Origin: Branchinecta lynchi
Taxonomy: Eukaryota; Arthropoda; Branchiopoda; Anostraca; Branchinectidae
Length of the DNA: 64,000 nucleotides
Reading direction: 5' to 3'
NCBI GenBank assembly: GCA_023053575.1
Contig: JAKZAP010000017.1
Location: 5,649,501-5,713,500 of the forward strand
Shown here: in pieces, positions 1-10,029 of the stretch
Numbering within the stretch: the first letter of the stretch is position 1
How the letters are laid out: the number at the start of each line of letters is the position of its first letter
Translations under genes and position numbers: made by a program
The notes under the pieces: model-generated
The model's input: the letters and a program-made list of their open reading frames with translations, nothing else
What the model was told of the DNA's origin: nothing
Database searches by the model: none

Positions 1-205
1 GAAGCCTATCTACGAACTTGACTTGTTCGATGACCCAACAAATCCTCACACCAAGTTTCATCAAAATATCTCATTCCCGTCGAGAGTTATAGTGCTTACA
101 GACGGACGGACAGACGGACGGGCGGACGGACAGACGGACGGACGGACAACTTTTGCGATGTCATAGCTATCCCTTTACTTACGTTTTGGGATCCAAAAAA
201 GGAAC
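1..205 (+). repeat. R1 repeat, terminal fragment
   Basis: This is the outer end of a dispersed repeat called R1 here. It runs from 'CCTATCTACGAACTTGACTTG' -like sequence through a GACGGACAGACGG-type stretch to 'TTTTGGGATCC'. The same sequence closes the R1 copy at 11.0-11.17 kb and appears inverted at 27.76, 51.6 and 63.3 kb. The rest of this copy lies left of the window. No coding potential is evident. Confidence 0.75.
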
Positions 206-780
206 GACCAAGAACGAAAGCTAGCTGAGTGCACTAAGGAGAACCGTAAAGGTTCTGGAGGCACGTAAATTCGAAGAGAAAGAACAAATCCCTGTACCGC
301 CGATGAAGGAACTTTAGTCCAATAAGGTACTCGACCAACCGAAAGAAAAAGCTAATTTGTTCAACAGTCACTTTGTGTCTGTCTTCACCAAAATGATGAA
401 ATTTTATTTACGAACTTGAAGAGGAAAATAGTGCAGTACAGACAAAGAAAAGGAAAAAATAGGCTGAGCTTTCAATAATGTTAAATGCACAAGATCAAAA
501 AATAAATATTAAAATAAGGAAAAGGGACTAACCGGGTCTAAAAAATCTTCTTCCTAGATGGAATGCGGAGAAATGGCCAAGGTCAGAAACGTGAAGGTCC
601 TGGGCAATTGCAGATAACTTTGCACAAGGGTCAGAGGGCAAAAAAGTTGTAGTTGAGGAAGTTAAAATTTACAACATTTGAAATAATAAGTCCTGATTCA
701 TTTTAAATCTTGTCCCGGAATACCAAAAAAGATACGCACACTTCCACCCTTCAGCTCGGGAGCCTGACGGTCATGAGAGG
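206..780. other. No recognised feature
   Basis: A-rich unique-looking sequence between the R1 end and the LINE fragment. It may include decayed upstream LINE sequence, since stretches resemble the linker before a reverse transcriptase, but no motif is clear enough to claim. Confidence 0.4.
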
Positions 781-789
781 AAATTTTCA

Positions 790-2180
790 GGACCAAACAG
801 GCTACACCCAAGGATGGTGAAAGAACTAGCGGTTGAAATATCTGCCCCACTTACCCACATACTCCAACGATCGATAGATATAAACTTGTACCATCCCATC
901 TCTACGGAAAGAACCTGTCGTAATTCTGATCTACAAGAAAGGAGACAGCAATATTTTCAATTTGAAAATTTTCAACTCATCAACAAAATTCTGGAGTCCC
1001 TTGTGGCGAACCATGTCCTGCAGCTCTTGGACGAAAACAAGATCTCCGAACAACAATTTGGTGTCTAAAGAAGAGATCAGCTGAATTAAAGTTTCTCTTT
1101 CCCGTTGAGGAATGGAAGGAGTATCTCGACAAAGGGCTCCAGACGGATGTCATCTACCTGGACTTGCAAAAAGCTTTCGACAAGGTCCCCCCACAAACTT
1201 CTTAATAGGAAACTGAAGGCCTTTGGACTGGACAAACTTCAAGGAGTTTGAACTTCAAAAATCGCAACCAATTTCTCGATGTGGACGGCTTAATTGGGGA
1301 CCTGAAAGTCGAAGTAGCTTGTGGAATCCCACAAGGCTCTGTACTGGGTCCTGTTCAACCTGTATATAAACGACCTAGCTGACGGAATCGACTCAGGCAT
1401 GCTATTCCTTACCGACGACACAAAACTGTATCGAGCGATCAAAATAACCTGATCATCAAACTCTCCTAAATGATCTCCTTAAGATCAAGAAGCGGATGGA
1501 CAAGCATCAGATGGAAGATAGCTTAGAGAAGAGCCATCATGTAAAAATTGGGTCTAGGTCAATGATCACCTATTACAAACTTGGAAACCAAAATATTCAG
1601 CTGAGACAAGATGAAAGAGATCGAGGCACTGTCGGATCGTTGACTCGGAGCTCAGCTTCTTGGCCCACTCACTATGAAGGCTTCATTCAGAAGGTACGAA
1701 CCGTAGCTGGGATCATCCGAAGTTCGTTCGAACCTAAGGATCACAGGGTCTTAGCCACAGTGCTCAAATCCGGTGTGCGCCCAGTCTTTGAGTCTGGGCG
1801 CTGCTCGGTATGACCATACTACAACAAGGACATGGATGCACTTGAAAGGATCCAACGCTTGATGATCAAATTTTTCCCTGCACTGAAAAAAGCTTCATAC
1901 GAAGAAAGGCTAAAGAAATTAAAGATACCGACACTGGCTTACCGTCTGCACATGGAAAGACCTGACCAAGTATACCAGATTTGCAGTGGAGGGTACGATA
2001 GCCGGCTCGCAGGCGGATTTGTGACTCTCATTCGAAACAACCTGCGGGGTCACGAGTTCAAACTTAGCTCTCAGCGGTTCAAGATACATGTCAGCAATTT
2101 TGGAAATCGCATCCTGGATGCTTGGAATCTTTAGGTCCCGAGAGATTTTGGACTCGGCGTGGAGAGTTGGAGGGGTTATC
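790..2180 (+). pseudogene. CR1/jockey-like LINE reverse transcriptase, decayed
   Basis: Remnant of a non-LTR retrotransposon ORF2 scattered over several frames. At 814-1068 the peptide has the typical RT start (KILESLVANH, then LDENKISEQQFGV). At about 1145-1195 comes palm motif A (VIYLDLQKAFDKVP). At about 1325-1435 lie ACGIPQGSVLGP and, frameshifted, a 'DDTKLYRAI' remnant that replaces the catalytic ADDTK motif. The thumb and C-terminal parts follow at 1496-1813 and 1832-2134, with ERIQRLMIKFFP, SYEERLKKLKIPTL and NNLRGHEFKL, ending NRILDAWNL. That order is characteristic of CR1/L2/Daphne-type elements. Many stops and frameshifts, including a stop at 1811-1813, show it is dead. The endonuclease domain is not present. 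Confidence 0.88.
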
Positions 2181-2204
2181 AGATATTTCCCGGATTTCTA
2201 GGTC

Positions 2205-2400
2205 CTAAGTGAGTAAGTAAGTAAGCAAATTATTTATTAACCGTTTTTTCACTTAGAACAAAAGGGAGTAAAGAAGAAAATAAAGAAAAAGAAAAAAAAG
2301 AGAAATTTCAGGCACAACACAGATACAGACACATGACATTTTACACAACAGTTACGCAATCAAGAACTATAAAAGTGTTTAAGCCAGGGGTGGTTCCATT
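2205..2400 (+). repeat. (GTAA)n plus A-rich tail repeat (R4)
   Basis: Starts with GAGTAAGTAAGTAAGCAAATTATTTATTAACC and continues into an A-rich tract. The same arrangement (tetranucleotide run, then TTATTTATAACC and an AGTAAA-rich tract) occurs at 16,612-16,700. It sits directly behind the LINE C-terminus, so it may be the 3' tail of that LINE family or a separate short repeat. Confidence 0.55.
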
Positions 2401-3288
2401 TCCCCTCGAAATTCGAAATTACCCGATTCACTGCGATACTAGGATCCGCAATCTGGATAATTGCATAATTTGACGGTGTGGGTGTAGCCGAAATACCAAA
2501 AATAGGCGGAAAATCAGGTGAAGGCAACAGGGAAAACTAGAGGAATCACTGTGAACAGAATTAAAAAGAGTTTGAAACTTGTTCATCGATTTCTCAGAAA
2601 TCTGGCTTAGACCAGTAATCGAGTCTAACGTACTTGCACTTGCCGTAGGCCCAGAAAAAAGTGTCGTCTCACTCCTGCCAAAGAGTGCACCAGCCATAGC
2701 TTCAGTTTTCCCAGCTAGTGGGTTAGGTTTACACCATTTCAATTTTGTTTTCTTGATTACTCTATCGATCACAACTGTTGACATCACTGCAATGGGGGAC
2801 TTTTCTGAAACTAGTCCGATTGAAATGGCCGAAGTGGAATACGGGGAGTTGTTGCATAGGAATAGGGAAAAAGAAAGTTGATGAAATTTGATGGAATCAG
2901 CCAGGTTCCCTTGACAACTTTCCGGTCGTTCTGTTAAAGACTCTTCCCATTCAACCTGGCTTTCTTTTGTGCTCTAGTCTAGCCGATCAGAAAAATAATG
3001 ACCGATCCGGAAAATAATGACCTCCTGTGATGCCAGACCTGCAATTAATTGATCAAGGGAATCCAGTGAATATAATTAATTTTTCTAGGAAAGCTTTCAC
3101 CACCCATTACTGAGATCAGCGGAGAGAAACAAAGTAAATCACAGTGGGCCAAACAAATGTAAGTGGTATTTCACCTAATAGCAACGAGCTCTGTCAGGAG
3201 TATGTCGGCCTTAGGCCTAATTCAGACTTCAAAGGACTCGCTTTCCCCTTAACCTGATTACAGGTCTCGTGTGGTTTCTTCCGAAAGA
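2400..3288. other. No recognised feature
   Basis: Two opposing short open frames occur at 2428-2787 (minus) and 2579-2881 (plus). Neither resembles a known family, and neither has a convincing start context or splice sites. I treat the stretch as non-coding. Confidence 0.4.
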
Positions 3289-5152
3289 TTTTTATCGCAC
3301 TTGCCTACCGATCAAGTGCCATATACCGATCACTTTTCCGTCGGTCTGTCGGTCGGCCGGTCAGTCCGGTGTTTGCGAGTTAGGGTACTTCCAGATGTGC
3401 TAGGACTATGAAACTTGGCAGGCGTATCAGGGACCCGATCAAACTGACCTGGAAATAATCAGTTTCCCAATCCGACCATCTGGGGAGGAGTGGGGGGTGG
3501 GGTAATCCTGAGAATTCAGTAGTTTTTGGCAAACCCCTACCCCTTTCTTCACACTAGTGTAGCTCTGCACGTGGGTGAAGTCATTATATGCTTATATCTA
3601 TGAGCGTCGGCGGAGAGAGCTAGTGTAATCAAAGGTCGAAGGGGTTGGTATATGGTTCAAGCTTTTTGTCACACTTTTTCGAGTTAGGATACTTCCAGAT
3701 GTGCTAGGATGATGAAACTTGACAGGCATATCAGGGACCCGACCAAACCAACCTGGAAATAATCAGTTTCCCGATCCGACTATCTGGGGGTGGGGGGTGG
3801 AGGGAGTGTGTGAGGTGGTGTGTAACTTTCGAACGGGTGATCAGATTGGAATGAAACTTAATACCGGAATAAATGACATATCTCTGATGTTTCATTTGAA
3901 GTCCGGACCGGATTCGACAGCTATATGGGAGTTGATGGAGTGACCGGAAATCCTGAGAAACGGTTAGAATGGAGGGATCGGAGTAAAACTTGCTGGGAAT
4001 AACAAGCATCTGCTCAAGATAAATCGTTTACACATTTGGACTGGATCCGGACACTTGGGGGGGGGTGGAGGGGAGGGGAGTTTCCCGGAATTCCGGTGAT
4101 GGCGGTCCGCAAATTATCACGATGAAACTTGGGAGGCGTATCAGGGACCCGATCCAACTGACTTTTAAAGAAAAATTTACTCGATCTGATAATAATGGGG
4201 GGGAGCAGCGGGAAGGGGAATCCCGAATATTGAGTCATGCGTAAGTTGGGAACGGGTTTTAGGATTTGCGTGAAATTTTGTAATTAAACAAAGAACATGT
4301 CTCTGGTGGTCTTTTTCATGTCCGGACGGGATGCGACAACACTGGGGGGGGGGGGCGGTACATGACCGGTTCAGACTGGAGATCGGGATAGAACTTTGTG
4401 GGAATAACAAATAGATGCTCCGGATAAACCATTTACAGAACCGGATAGGTTCTGGTGAATGTGGGGGGAGTTTGAGTGGAGTCCGGAATTCCGGGGATTG
4501 CGAATAAAGGTACTTCCAGATGTGCTAGGACGATGAAATTTGGCTGGAATATTATAAATTCGATAAGATTGGCTTAGAAATCGCCACTTTCCAAATCCCT
4601 ACATTCCTTAAAGTACCAACCATTACCGCAAATTAACAAAAATACTTTTAACCAAAATATGCATTTTCTTGATCACCATGAGCCCACTATAAGTTTTGCC
4701 TCAAGGGTTTTGCTTACAAATGAAGTTCTAGCTCCCTTAAGGTGCGCATCTTCGCCGCAAGGTCAAATATTACTTTTTATCAAACGAGACATCTCAGCCC
4801 ATGATCATTATTTTGTGCCACAAGGGTTTTGCTAAAAGTAAATATTTCTAGCACCCTTAAAGTGTGAATTTCGAACCGAAACCGAACCGAAAAGTGGAAA
4901 AAAAAATTTATTTTGACCAAACTGTCTATATCAATGATCCCTAAGACCCTGCTAACGCTTTTGCCTCAAGGGATTTGCGTACAGATGAATTTCTAGCGCC
5001 TTTAAAGTGCGTATCGTTACAGCCAAGTTGAACAATAAAATACTTTTTCTATAGCTCCCTTAAAGTGCGCATCTGAACCGCACAGCCGAAACGTACTTTT
5101 GATCAAACATCTCAACCCGTGCAAGTGCCATATGAGCTTACAGCTCTTGTTG
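3289..5152 (+). repeat. R3 repeat, near-complete copy A
   Basis: A large dispersed repeat. Its left end is TTTTTATCGCACTTGCC followed by AAGTGCCATATA, then a GGTCGGCCGGTC-type run. Its right end is GCAAGTGCCATATGAGCTTACAGCTCTTG. The same ends bound the inverted copy at 18.4-20.5 kb, and the right end recurs at 16.2 kb. The interior is built of related blocks that each contain 'GATGAAACTTG', 'CCGGA' and a run of 8-11 G (for example near 4055 and 4345). These include repeated 'TATCAGGGACCCGA' units at 3427, 3730 and 4139. The last 600 bp repeat a different roughly 160-bp unit containing 'CAAGGGTTTTGC' and 'CCCTTAAAGTG'. No protein is encoded, so it looks like a non-autonomous element. Confidence 0.75.
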
Positions 5153-5394
5153 TTTATAATGTAGTAACATAAAAATATAGAGGATAGCCCATAGGTTGGT
5201 TCAGGTTCATTTAAAGTCTTTCCGTTACGAATCAAAGAACAGAAAACTTCAGAGCCTGAAAGAGAAGACAAATTCGTAATTCAAGGGTTGAAAACTTCTC
5301 TAAATAAATAGCCTACCCATATAAAACATGCTGGAAGTCCATAGGAGTGTTCAACAAAATATCCGAGAAAATACATAAATTGAAAACGGTGCTT

Positions 5395-5640
5395 AAAAGG
5401 CACTGCATGGTGCAGGAGGCACGCTACCAAAAAGAGGCACACGTACTAAAAAGAGGCACGGCATACTAAAAGAAGGCATGCCTGCACCAGGAAGCATGTA
5501 CCGTCTGTGCCTTCTTAGGACCCGTTTTCTGGCGCCTCTTTTTAGAACTCGAGCTTCTTTGCATAAAAAAGGGGCTTTTCTGGCGAGCCTGCACCACGCC
5601 GTGCCTCTTTTTAGTCGATCCCCTGGAGCAAGAGCTTTAA
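5395..5640. repeat. Inverted-repeat cluster of AAAAAGAGGCAC motifs
   Basis: Motifs of the form AAAAAGAGGCAC on one side (5431-5460) face GTGCCTCTTTTTAG on the other (around 5530 and 5600), with GGTGCAGG/CCTGCACC pairs between them. The stretch could fold on itself imperfectly. A short frame at 5478-5681 covers part of it but is probably a by-product. Confidence 0.5.
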
Positions 5641-5734
5641 ATGCTTGCGCAAACCGTACTCTAACTCGATTCGTGGGATAGATTTTTTATATAATCTTTT
5701 TCTTTAAAGAACGAATTGCCACACAATATTCTCG

Positions 5735-5773
5735 TAAAGTTAACTAGTAAAGTTCACTAGTAAAGTTAACTTT
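5735..5773 (+). repeat. 13-bp tandem repeat, three copies
   Basis: TAAAGTTAACTAG, TAAAGTTCACTAG and TAAAGTTAACTTT lie head to tail. The central portion is also nearly palindromic around GTTAAC. Confidence 0.85.
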
Positions 5774-6312
5774 GTCCGGGGAAGTTTTTGCCGGGAGGAG
5801 GGGGTAGCGGGAACCCCGGCTCATCAGGGATGGAGAGCAGACTAGTTCCTCGCCATGTCTTGCGCATATCGTAAATTCGGGTATTCTTATAGCACCCCTC
5901 TTGCTCTTTCCACCCCCAGTGAGGACGCACGTGGTCTACCAAACTTTGAAATCTCCCTCCTCACAAAATCCTTGTGAATCTCCCGTTCTCAAAAATCGCT
6001 GTCAAGTCTCAGCTTTTAACCACGGCGCGTAATTGTTTTGAATTCTTCGCGAGATAAACCCAAGTATTTTTGCGCACCAGTATTTGATACCGCGAGGTCA
6101 TTAAAAGACTTATCTCTAGGCATAAAAATAGACTTTTATTTATTTATCCCAAGGATAAAATCGTTGAGTTTTATCGCATCACTGGAGGTTGCAGAACGAA
6201 CAGAAAGTCAAAATTGTAATTTGTTCCTATCGGTGAATATATTTGAGTCTATATGCAGAGAACCGAGTGGCCAGCGAGGAACCAGCCGCGTTTTCATTTA
6301 TAAACAGGACTA

Positions 6313-6673
6313 CACTGTCAGAAGTTTCATAACAGATAGCGTATAACACTATCAAGAATAACACCTTTCACTAAGAAATAAAGTGTTATGACCTATTAAG
6401 TTTACACTTAACACCTTCAATTGGTAAAAAATACTAACGGGAATGAAAGAAACATAACAGATAACATCCCAAAGTGAGCTATTAAAACCGGGCATCCTTC
6501 TGTTGTCGTTATGTAACTTCTGACCGTGTAGTATTTTTACCTATTGAAGGTGTTGTTGGAGATTTAGACACGAAATAGTGTAGACTTAATTGGTCATAAC
6601 ACTTTATTTCTAAGTGAAAAGGTGTTATTCTTGAAAGTATTATGCGCAATCTGTTATGAAATTTCTGACAGTG
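6313..6673. mobile_element. Tc1/mariner-type MITE
   Basis: A 361-bp element bounded by inverted copies of CACTGTCAGAAGTTTCATAA, imperfect on the right, and flanked by TA on both sides (6311-6312 and 6674-6675). Inverted similarity extends inward over more than 100 bp, including the AGTGTTATGACC and TTATTTCT blocks. TA target duplication plus CACTG termini fits Tc1/mariner mobilisation. It encodes nothing. A third, partial terminus-like sequence (TTATGTAACTTCTGACCGTGTAG) lies inside at about 6509-6531, which suggests nesting or internal duplication. Confidence 0.8.
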
Positions 6674-6767
6674 TAGGGACAAATGTTAGGTTCTCATCAC
6701 ATGACCTCACCATTTACGCCACGACTAAGCATGGGCTATGGCATGCATTTTGGGTCAAAATTGTTAT

Positions 6768-7170
6768 AAATGTTGCCGAGAATACTCGAAATGTCGCCGA
6801 GAATCCATGAAATGTAGCCGAGAATGCTGCTTTTGTCGCCGGGATTTTTTGTGTGTATCCGAGACTGCAACGTTTGTTGCCGAGAATGACAACTTTGTAG
6901 CCGAGATTTTCACTGAAAAACGTGTCGCCGAGAAATACGGATATGCGTTCGAAACCAAAAATCTAGTTCCCGAGATGGAACAAAGTGTCGCCGAGATTGA
7001 TAGAATCGCCGAGATTTCGCGTAATGTCGCCGAGAATGCATGAAATGTCGCCGAGATTTCTTTGAAAATAACATACAAGTGAAAAAAGTGTCGCCGAGAA
7101 TTGGAAAAAAAATACAGCTTAGAACGAAAAATCTGATTTTTGAGATGGGAACAAATGTAGCCGACTTGGT
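6768..7170 (+). repeat. 21-bp-phased minisatellite with GTCGCCGAGA core
   Basis: About 14-16 copies of a 10-bp core, GT(C/A/T)GCCGAGA. The GCCGAGA starts fall at 6775, 6796, 6817, 6838 (variant), 6858 (variant), 6879, 6900, 6927, 6969 (variant), 6990, 7008, 7029, 7050, 7093 and 7160 (partial). Most intervals are exactly 21 or about 42 bp. The 11 bases between cores vary freely. 21 bp equals seven codons, so open frames here read as VAEN/VAEI heptads (6738-7043), but copies fall in two frames and a stop interrupts one, so coding is doubtful. Confidence 0.85.
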
Positions 7171-8406
7171 GGTTGGTGAGGTCCTCCTTATTGTTCTATT
7201 TGTAAGTCCGGAACAAGTGTGATTCTTCGTTGCAGTACACGCTCACTACCATTGTAAGTGCTATATTTGCTATCGCAGTCTTGTTGGTATTAGTCTACTC
7301 AATAAACAATGTGAATCTGAACAACAGTTGCTCAAAAGTAAGATCCGCAGGAAGTTTCAAAGGAAAGGATATGGCTCAGAGGCAGGGGCGTTGCGAAAGG
7401 GGGGGAGGGGGTACATAATTCGGTAACTTATTTGGTATAATTGCTAGGATTCGGTAGTTACCACGAACATGAAGAGGTCGAGTGAAGAACTGGTCGCAGA
7501 CAAAGGATTTCATCGATATTCCTTACTTTTATTTGTATCCTAAAAACAAGCTCTTATCAGAAATGTCTCGAAAATTCTGCCTGCGGCGCTTTTTCATAAT
7601 ATTCACTATTTTCCGGAAAGGTGCGTCATTTAGCTAGGTTTTAAACCAGTTTTATGGATCGCGATTTTTCAAAACCCTAAAAGCTAGAACCTGCATGGAA
7701 ATAGCTGAATTTGGCAGGAAAAAACGAACTTAAAAATTCTCGCCTGCGGCGCTCACTTTATGTGATCATGGCTAGTAATGACTAGTCATACAGTAGCTGC
7801 TGCTGCCGGGATGTAGCTCCATCCGGTTTCTGGAAATTCTTAGGATCTTGGTGTCTTGGCTCTGCACCCAACTACAAAAATTCACTTGCGACGCCCCTGC
7901 TCACAGGTGCTAAGAAAGCTAGAATAAGTATAGTCGTTGAAAGAAATATATAACTGAAACGCATTTATTTTACGGATATATCATCAAAAAATGTATTATC
8001 ACCTTAAATTTTTTGAAATAATGACTTTAGCACACAAACCTGGTTCTGGAGAGCTTGACTTTGACATGGACGACTAATTTTCTCTTTCATTTAAGTCATC
8101 CACCAATAGCCTTGTATACTGGTTAGGGCTAAGGTTCAAGCATAGCAATTATGATAGTTTGGTTCTTGCAATAGCCTTTTCACATGGTTATGGTTAAGGT
8201 TCAAGTCTCCAAACATCGTTTGTATGGTAGTTTTGGTTCATCTTAAAAGGAAATGTCAAGTAAGCAGCACTTCATAGCATCTCCATGACTGGAAGTGCAA
8301 GCCCATCTCAGAACCATGCTTGTTCATGGTTTCACAATCAAATCCAAGATCAGAGCTTCTGAGAACTTAACACGTCAGCAGGGCCAGGAATTGGGTCAAG
8401 CTCACT
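7171..8406. other. Mostly unrecognised; scattered GCCTGCGGCGCT motifs
   Basis: No gene is supported. The motif TGCCTGCGGCGCT or CGCCTGCGGCGCT occurs at about 7580 and 7742, and again near 28,817 and (as TGCGGTGCT) 11,463. It is therefore part of a dispersed repeat whose ends I could not define. Confidence 0.45.
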
Positions 8407-8852
8407 ACTTCCGAACTGTAGTTTCAATGACTTATTAGGACTGTGATTGTTCAACTCAACTTCAGAGACAAGAAGTGGTTTATCTGATAGGTGGAAATAA
8501 ACAGGAAATTTCAGTCCGGTGATGCAGCTTTTCCACCTCGAAATTCCGGCTTCCTCACTACTACAGATCCCCAGAAGCTGAGGAATATATCCTTTGCATA
8601 CACGCTCCATGTACTGATTGTCAATTAATATACTTTTCCAAATTTTGGCTATCACCCCTTGACTTCATATTTCAGGAAGTGCTCAATACTGTTCAAAACT
8701 GGAGCTTCAGTACTAGTCAGCTGCTCCTGTGGGCTTTGGGCACGAATGATCACTGCATGGGCTTTGCCTATTCCTTCTTGCGGACCTTCAATAGCCGATT
8801 TCCCACACAGACTTCGATTATCGACAACTGCATCTAACACTTCGGAATCCAT
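8350..8852 (-). pseudogene. Unknown coding-like sequence, left foldback arm
   Basis: Two consecutive minus-strand frames, 8652-8852 (66 residues, starting MDSEVLDAV) and 8350-8655 (101 residues, with CKGYIPQLLGICSSEEAG), abut with a 4-nt overlap. Both are mirrored in the right arm at 14,701-14,919 and 14,962-15,167 with mainly single-residue differences. The second has no ATG at its head (GTG) and may be a downstream part of the same original protein. I do not recognise the family. Survival of an open frame in both arms suggests a once real coding segment captured by the repeat. Confidence 0.45.
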
Positions 8853-9004
8853 CTTCGAATTTCCGATTATAATGGATGAGGCAGTTATTTTTCTTGATCA
8901 ATGACTGTGCCATGGAAAGGAGATCAAGTTGGGCACACATAGCACTCATCAGAAGAAACAATGGTATTCTCAAGTGTTAGGTTAATTGTGAATGAATTTG
9001 TGGT

Positions 9005-9090
9005 AAAACAATTAAAGATTCTTCCTTAAATATCTGATTTTGTGAATTTCTTCTCTGAAAATCAGATATTTAAGGAAGAATCTTTAATTC
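9005..9090. repeat. Perfect hairpin nested in left arm
   Basis: ATTAAAGATTCTTCCTTAAA and its continuation to ATCTGATTTT pair with the inverse copy ending at about 9090, leaving a short loop around GTGAATTTCTTCTCTG. The same hairpin is at about 14,482-14,562 in the other arm. Confidence 0.8.
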
Positions 9091-9254
9091 TTTTTCCACA
9101 AACTCATTTGCCAACTTGAGAGGCTTGAGCCTGAAAAGGACCCTTGCCAAGAAGGGCTGAAGTATCGCTCTTATGAAAATGTAGCTGACTTATCGGTTTG
9201 CACCGTACAAGATGATTCGCAGTCAGCATGGGCTGGAGGACTATCTCCAACCTT

Positions 9255-9455
9255 CTTTATACTCTTGATGACTATCTCTCTATGCCGATTCAGAATCTCT
9301 GGGTACCTGCGGAAGAAATGAAGAAATGGTGCGAAAGCTGCGGTGACTCGGGATTTGAGTCGTTGAGTTTGAGTCGTTACGGACACGTTTACGGTACTCT
9401 TTCTTCCTGAGAATCAGTGGCGTGTTCTGAACTTAGTCATATAGAGTATTATCCC
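9255..9455 (+). repeat. R2 repeat, copy 1 (left foldback arm)
   Basis: A roughly 200-bp dispersed repeat starting near CTCTTGATGACTATCTCTC, with TGCAGAATCTC-like and GTTACGGACACGTTTAC blocks. It ends GGCGTGTT..GAACTTAGTCATATAGAGTATT. Other copies: 14,107-14,310 (-), 30,535-30,737 and 34,348-34,550 (+), 54,055-54,246 (-), 60,776-60,962 (+). Short frames inside look alike between copies only because the DNA is shared. Size and scatter resemble a SINE or short MITE, but no Pol III boxes or clear target duplication were found. Confidence 0.75.
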
Positions 9456-9459
9456 ACAA

Positions 9460-9813
9460 CTAAAAGTTCTCCTGCTTTGGAAAGTGAACTGTTTGCTAAT
9501 TCAGTCTCAGGCAAGGAGTTTTTAGCAAACTCTTTGCTTAAAAGACAATCTAGATCTGTCATGGAAGAAAAGCAAAAACGGCTCCATAGCGTGGTGCCAG
9601 AGAGCCAATGTCTGCAGATACTTACATACAGTTCTCAGAAAAAGAGCCATTGACACTCAAAGGTATGTCAGTCAATTCTGACTCAAACTATTCTAAAACA
9701 TGAGCTACTTGAACCACTAAAAAAACTTTAGAGAGGCTGCAATGGCCTTGAACTTCTGACTTTCTTTGGTATATGATGTCCTCCTTAGGGAAACGTAAAT
9801 ACCTCACTAATCA
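9460..9813 (+). other. Foldback arm sequence without recognised gene
   Basis: Mirrored at about 13,800-14,150. A 78-residue frame at 9417-9653 starts in the R2 end; its counterpart in the right arm is not maintained as one frame, so I do not call a gene. Confidence 0.4.
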
Positions 9814-10029
9814 AGCAAATCAAGTTGACACTGAAGGAAGGCCCATGAATAATACAGCACTGCACCCATTTAGAAACTCGTACTTCCTGAATCCTGTACC
9901 GCCTACTTCTTAGTGTTTTTCTAGATTATTTTGTCTGAATGATCTTATGACTCTAGGCAGAGGTATCGTTTCATGGAAATCTAGAGGGACAAAAGTCACT
10001 GTATAGGACTGGGAGGTGCCCTTCCAAAG

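Noticed and set aside
6764..7078. Minus-strand ISAT-repeat protein over the 21-bp array
   Set aside because: Only the complement of the repeated core; no start context or family.
6768..7170. CRISPR-like array (short repeats, variable spacers)
   Set aside because: Eukaryotic context, 10-bp cores and 11-bp spacers are far too short, and no cas genes are present.
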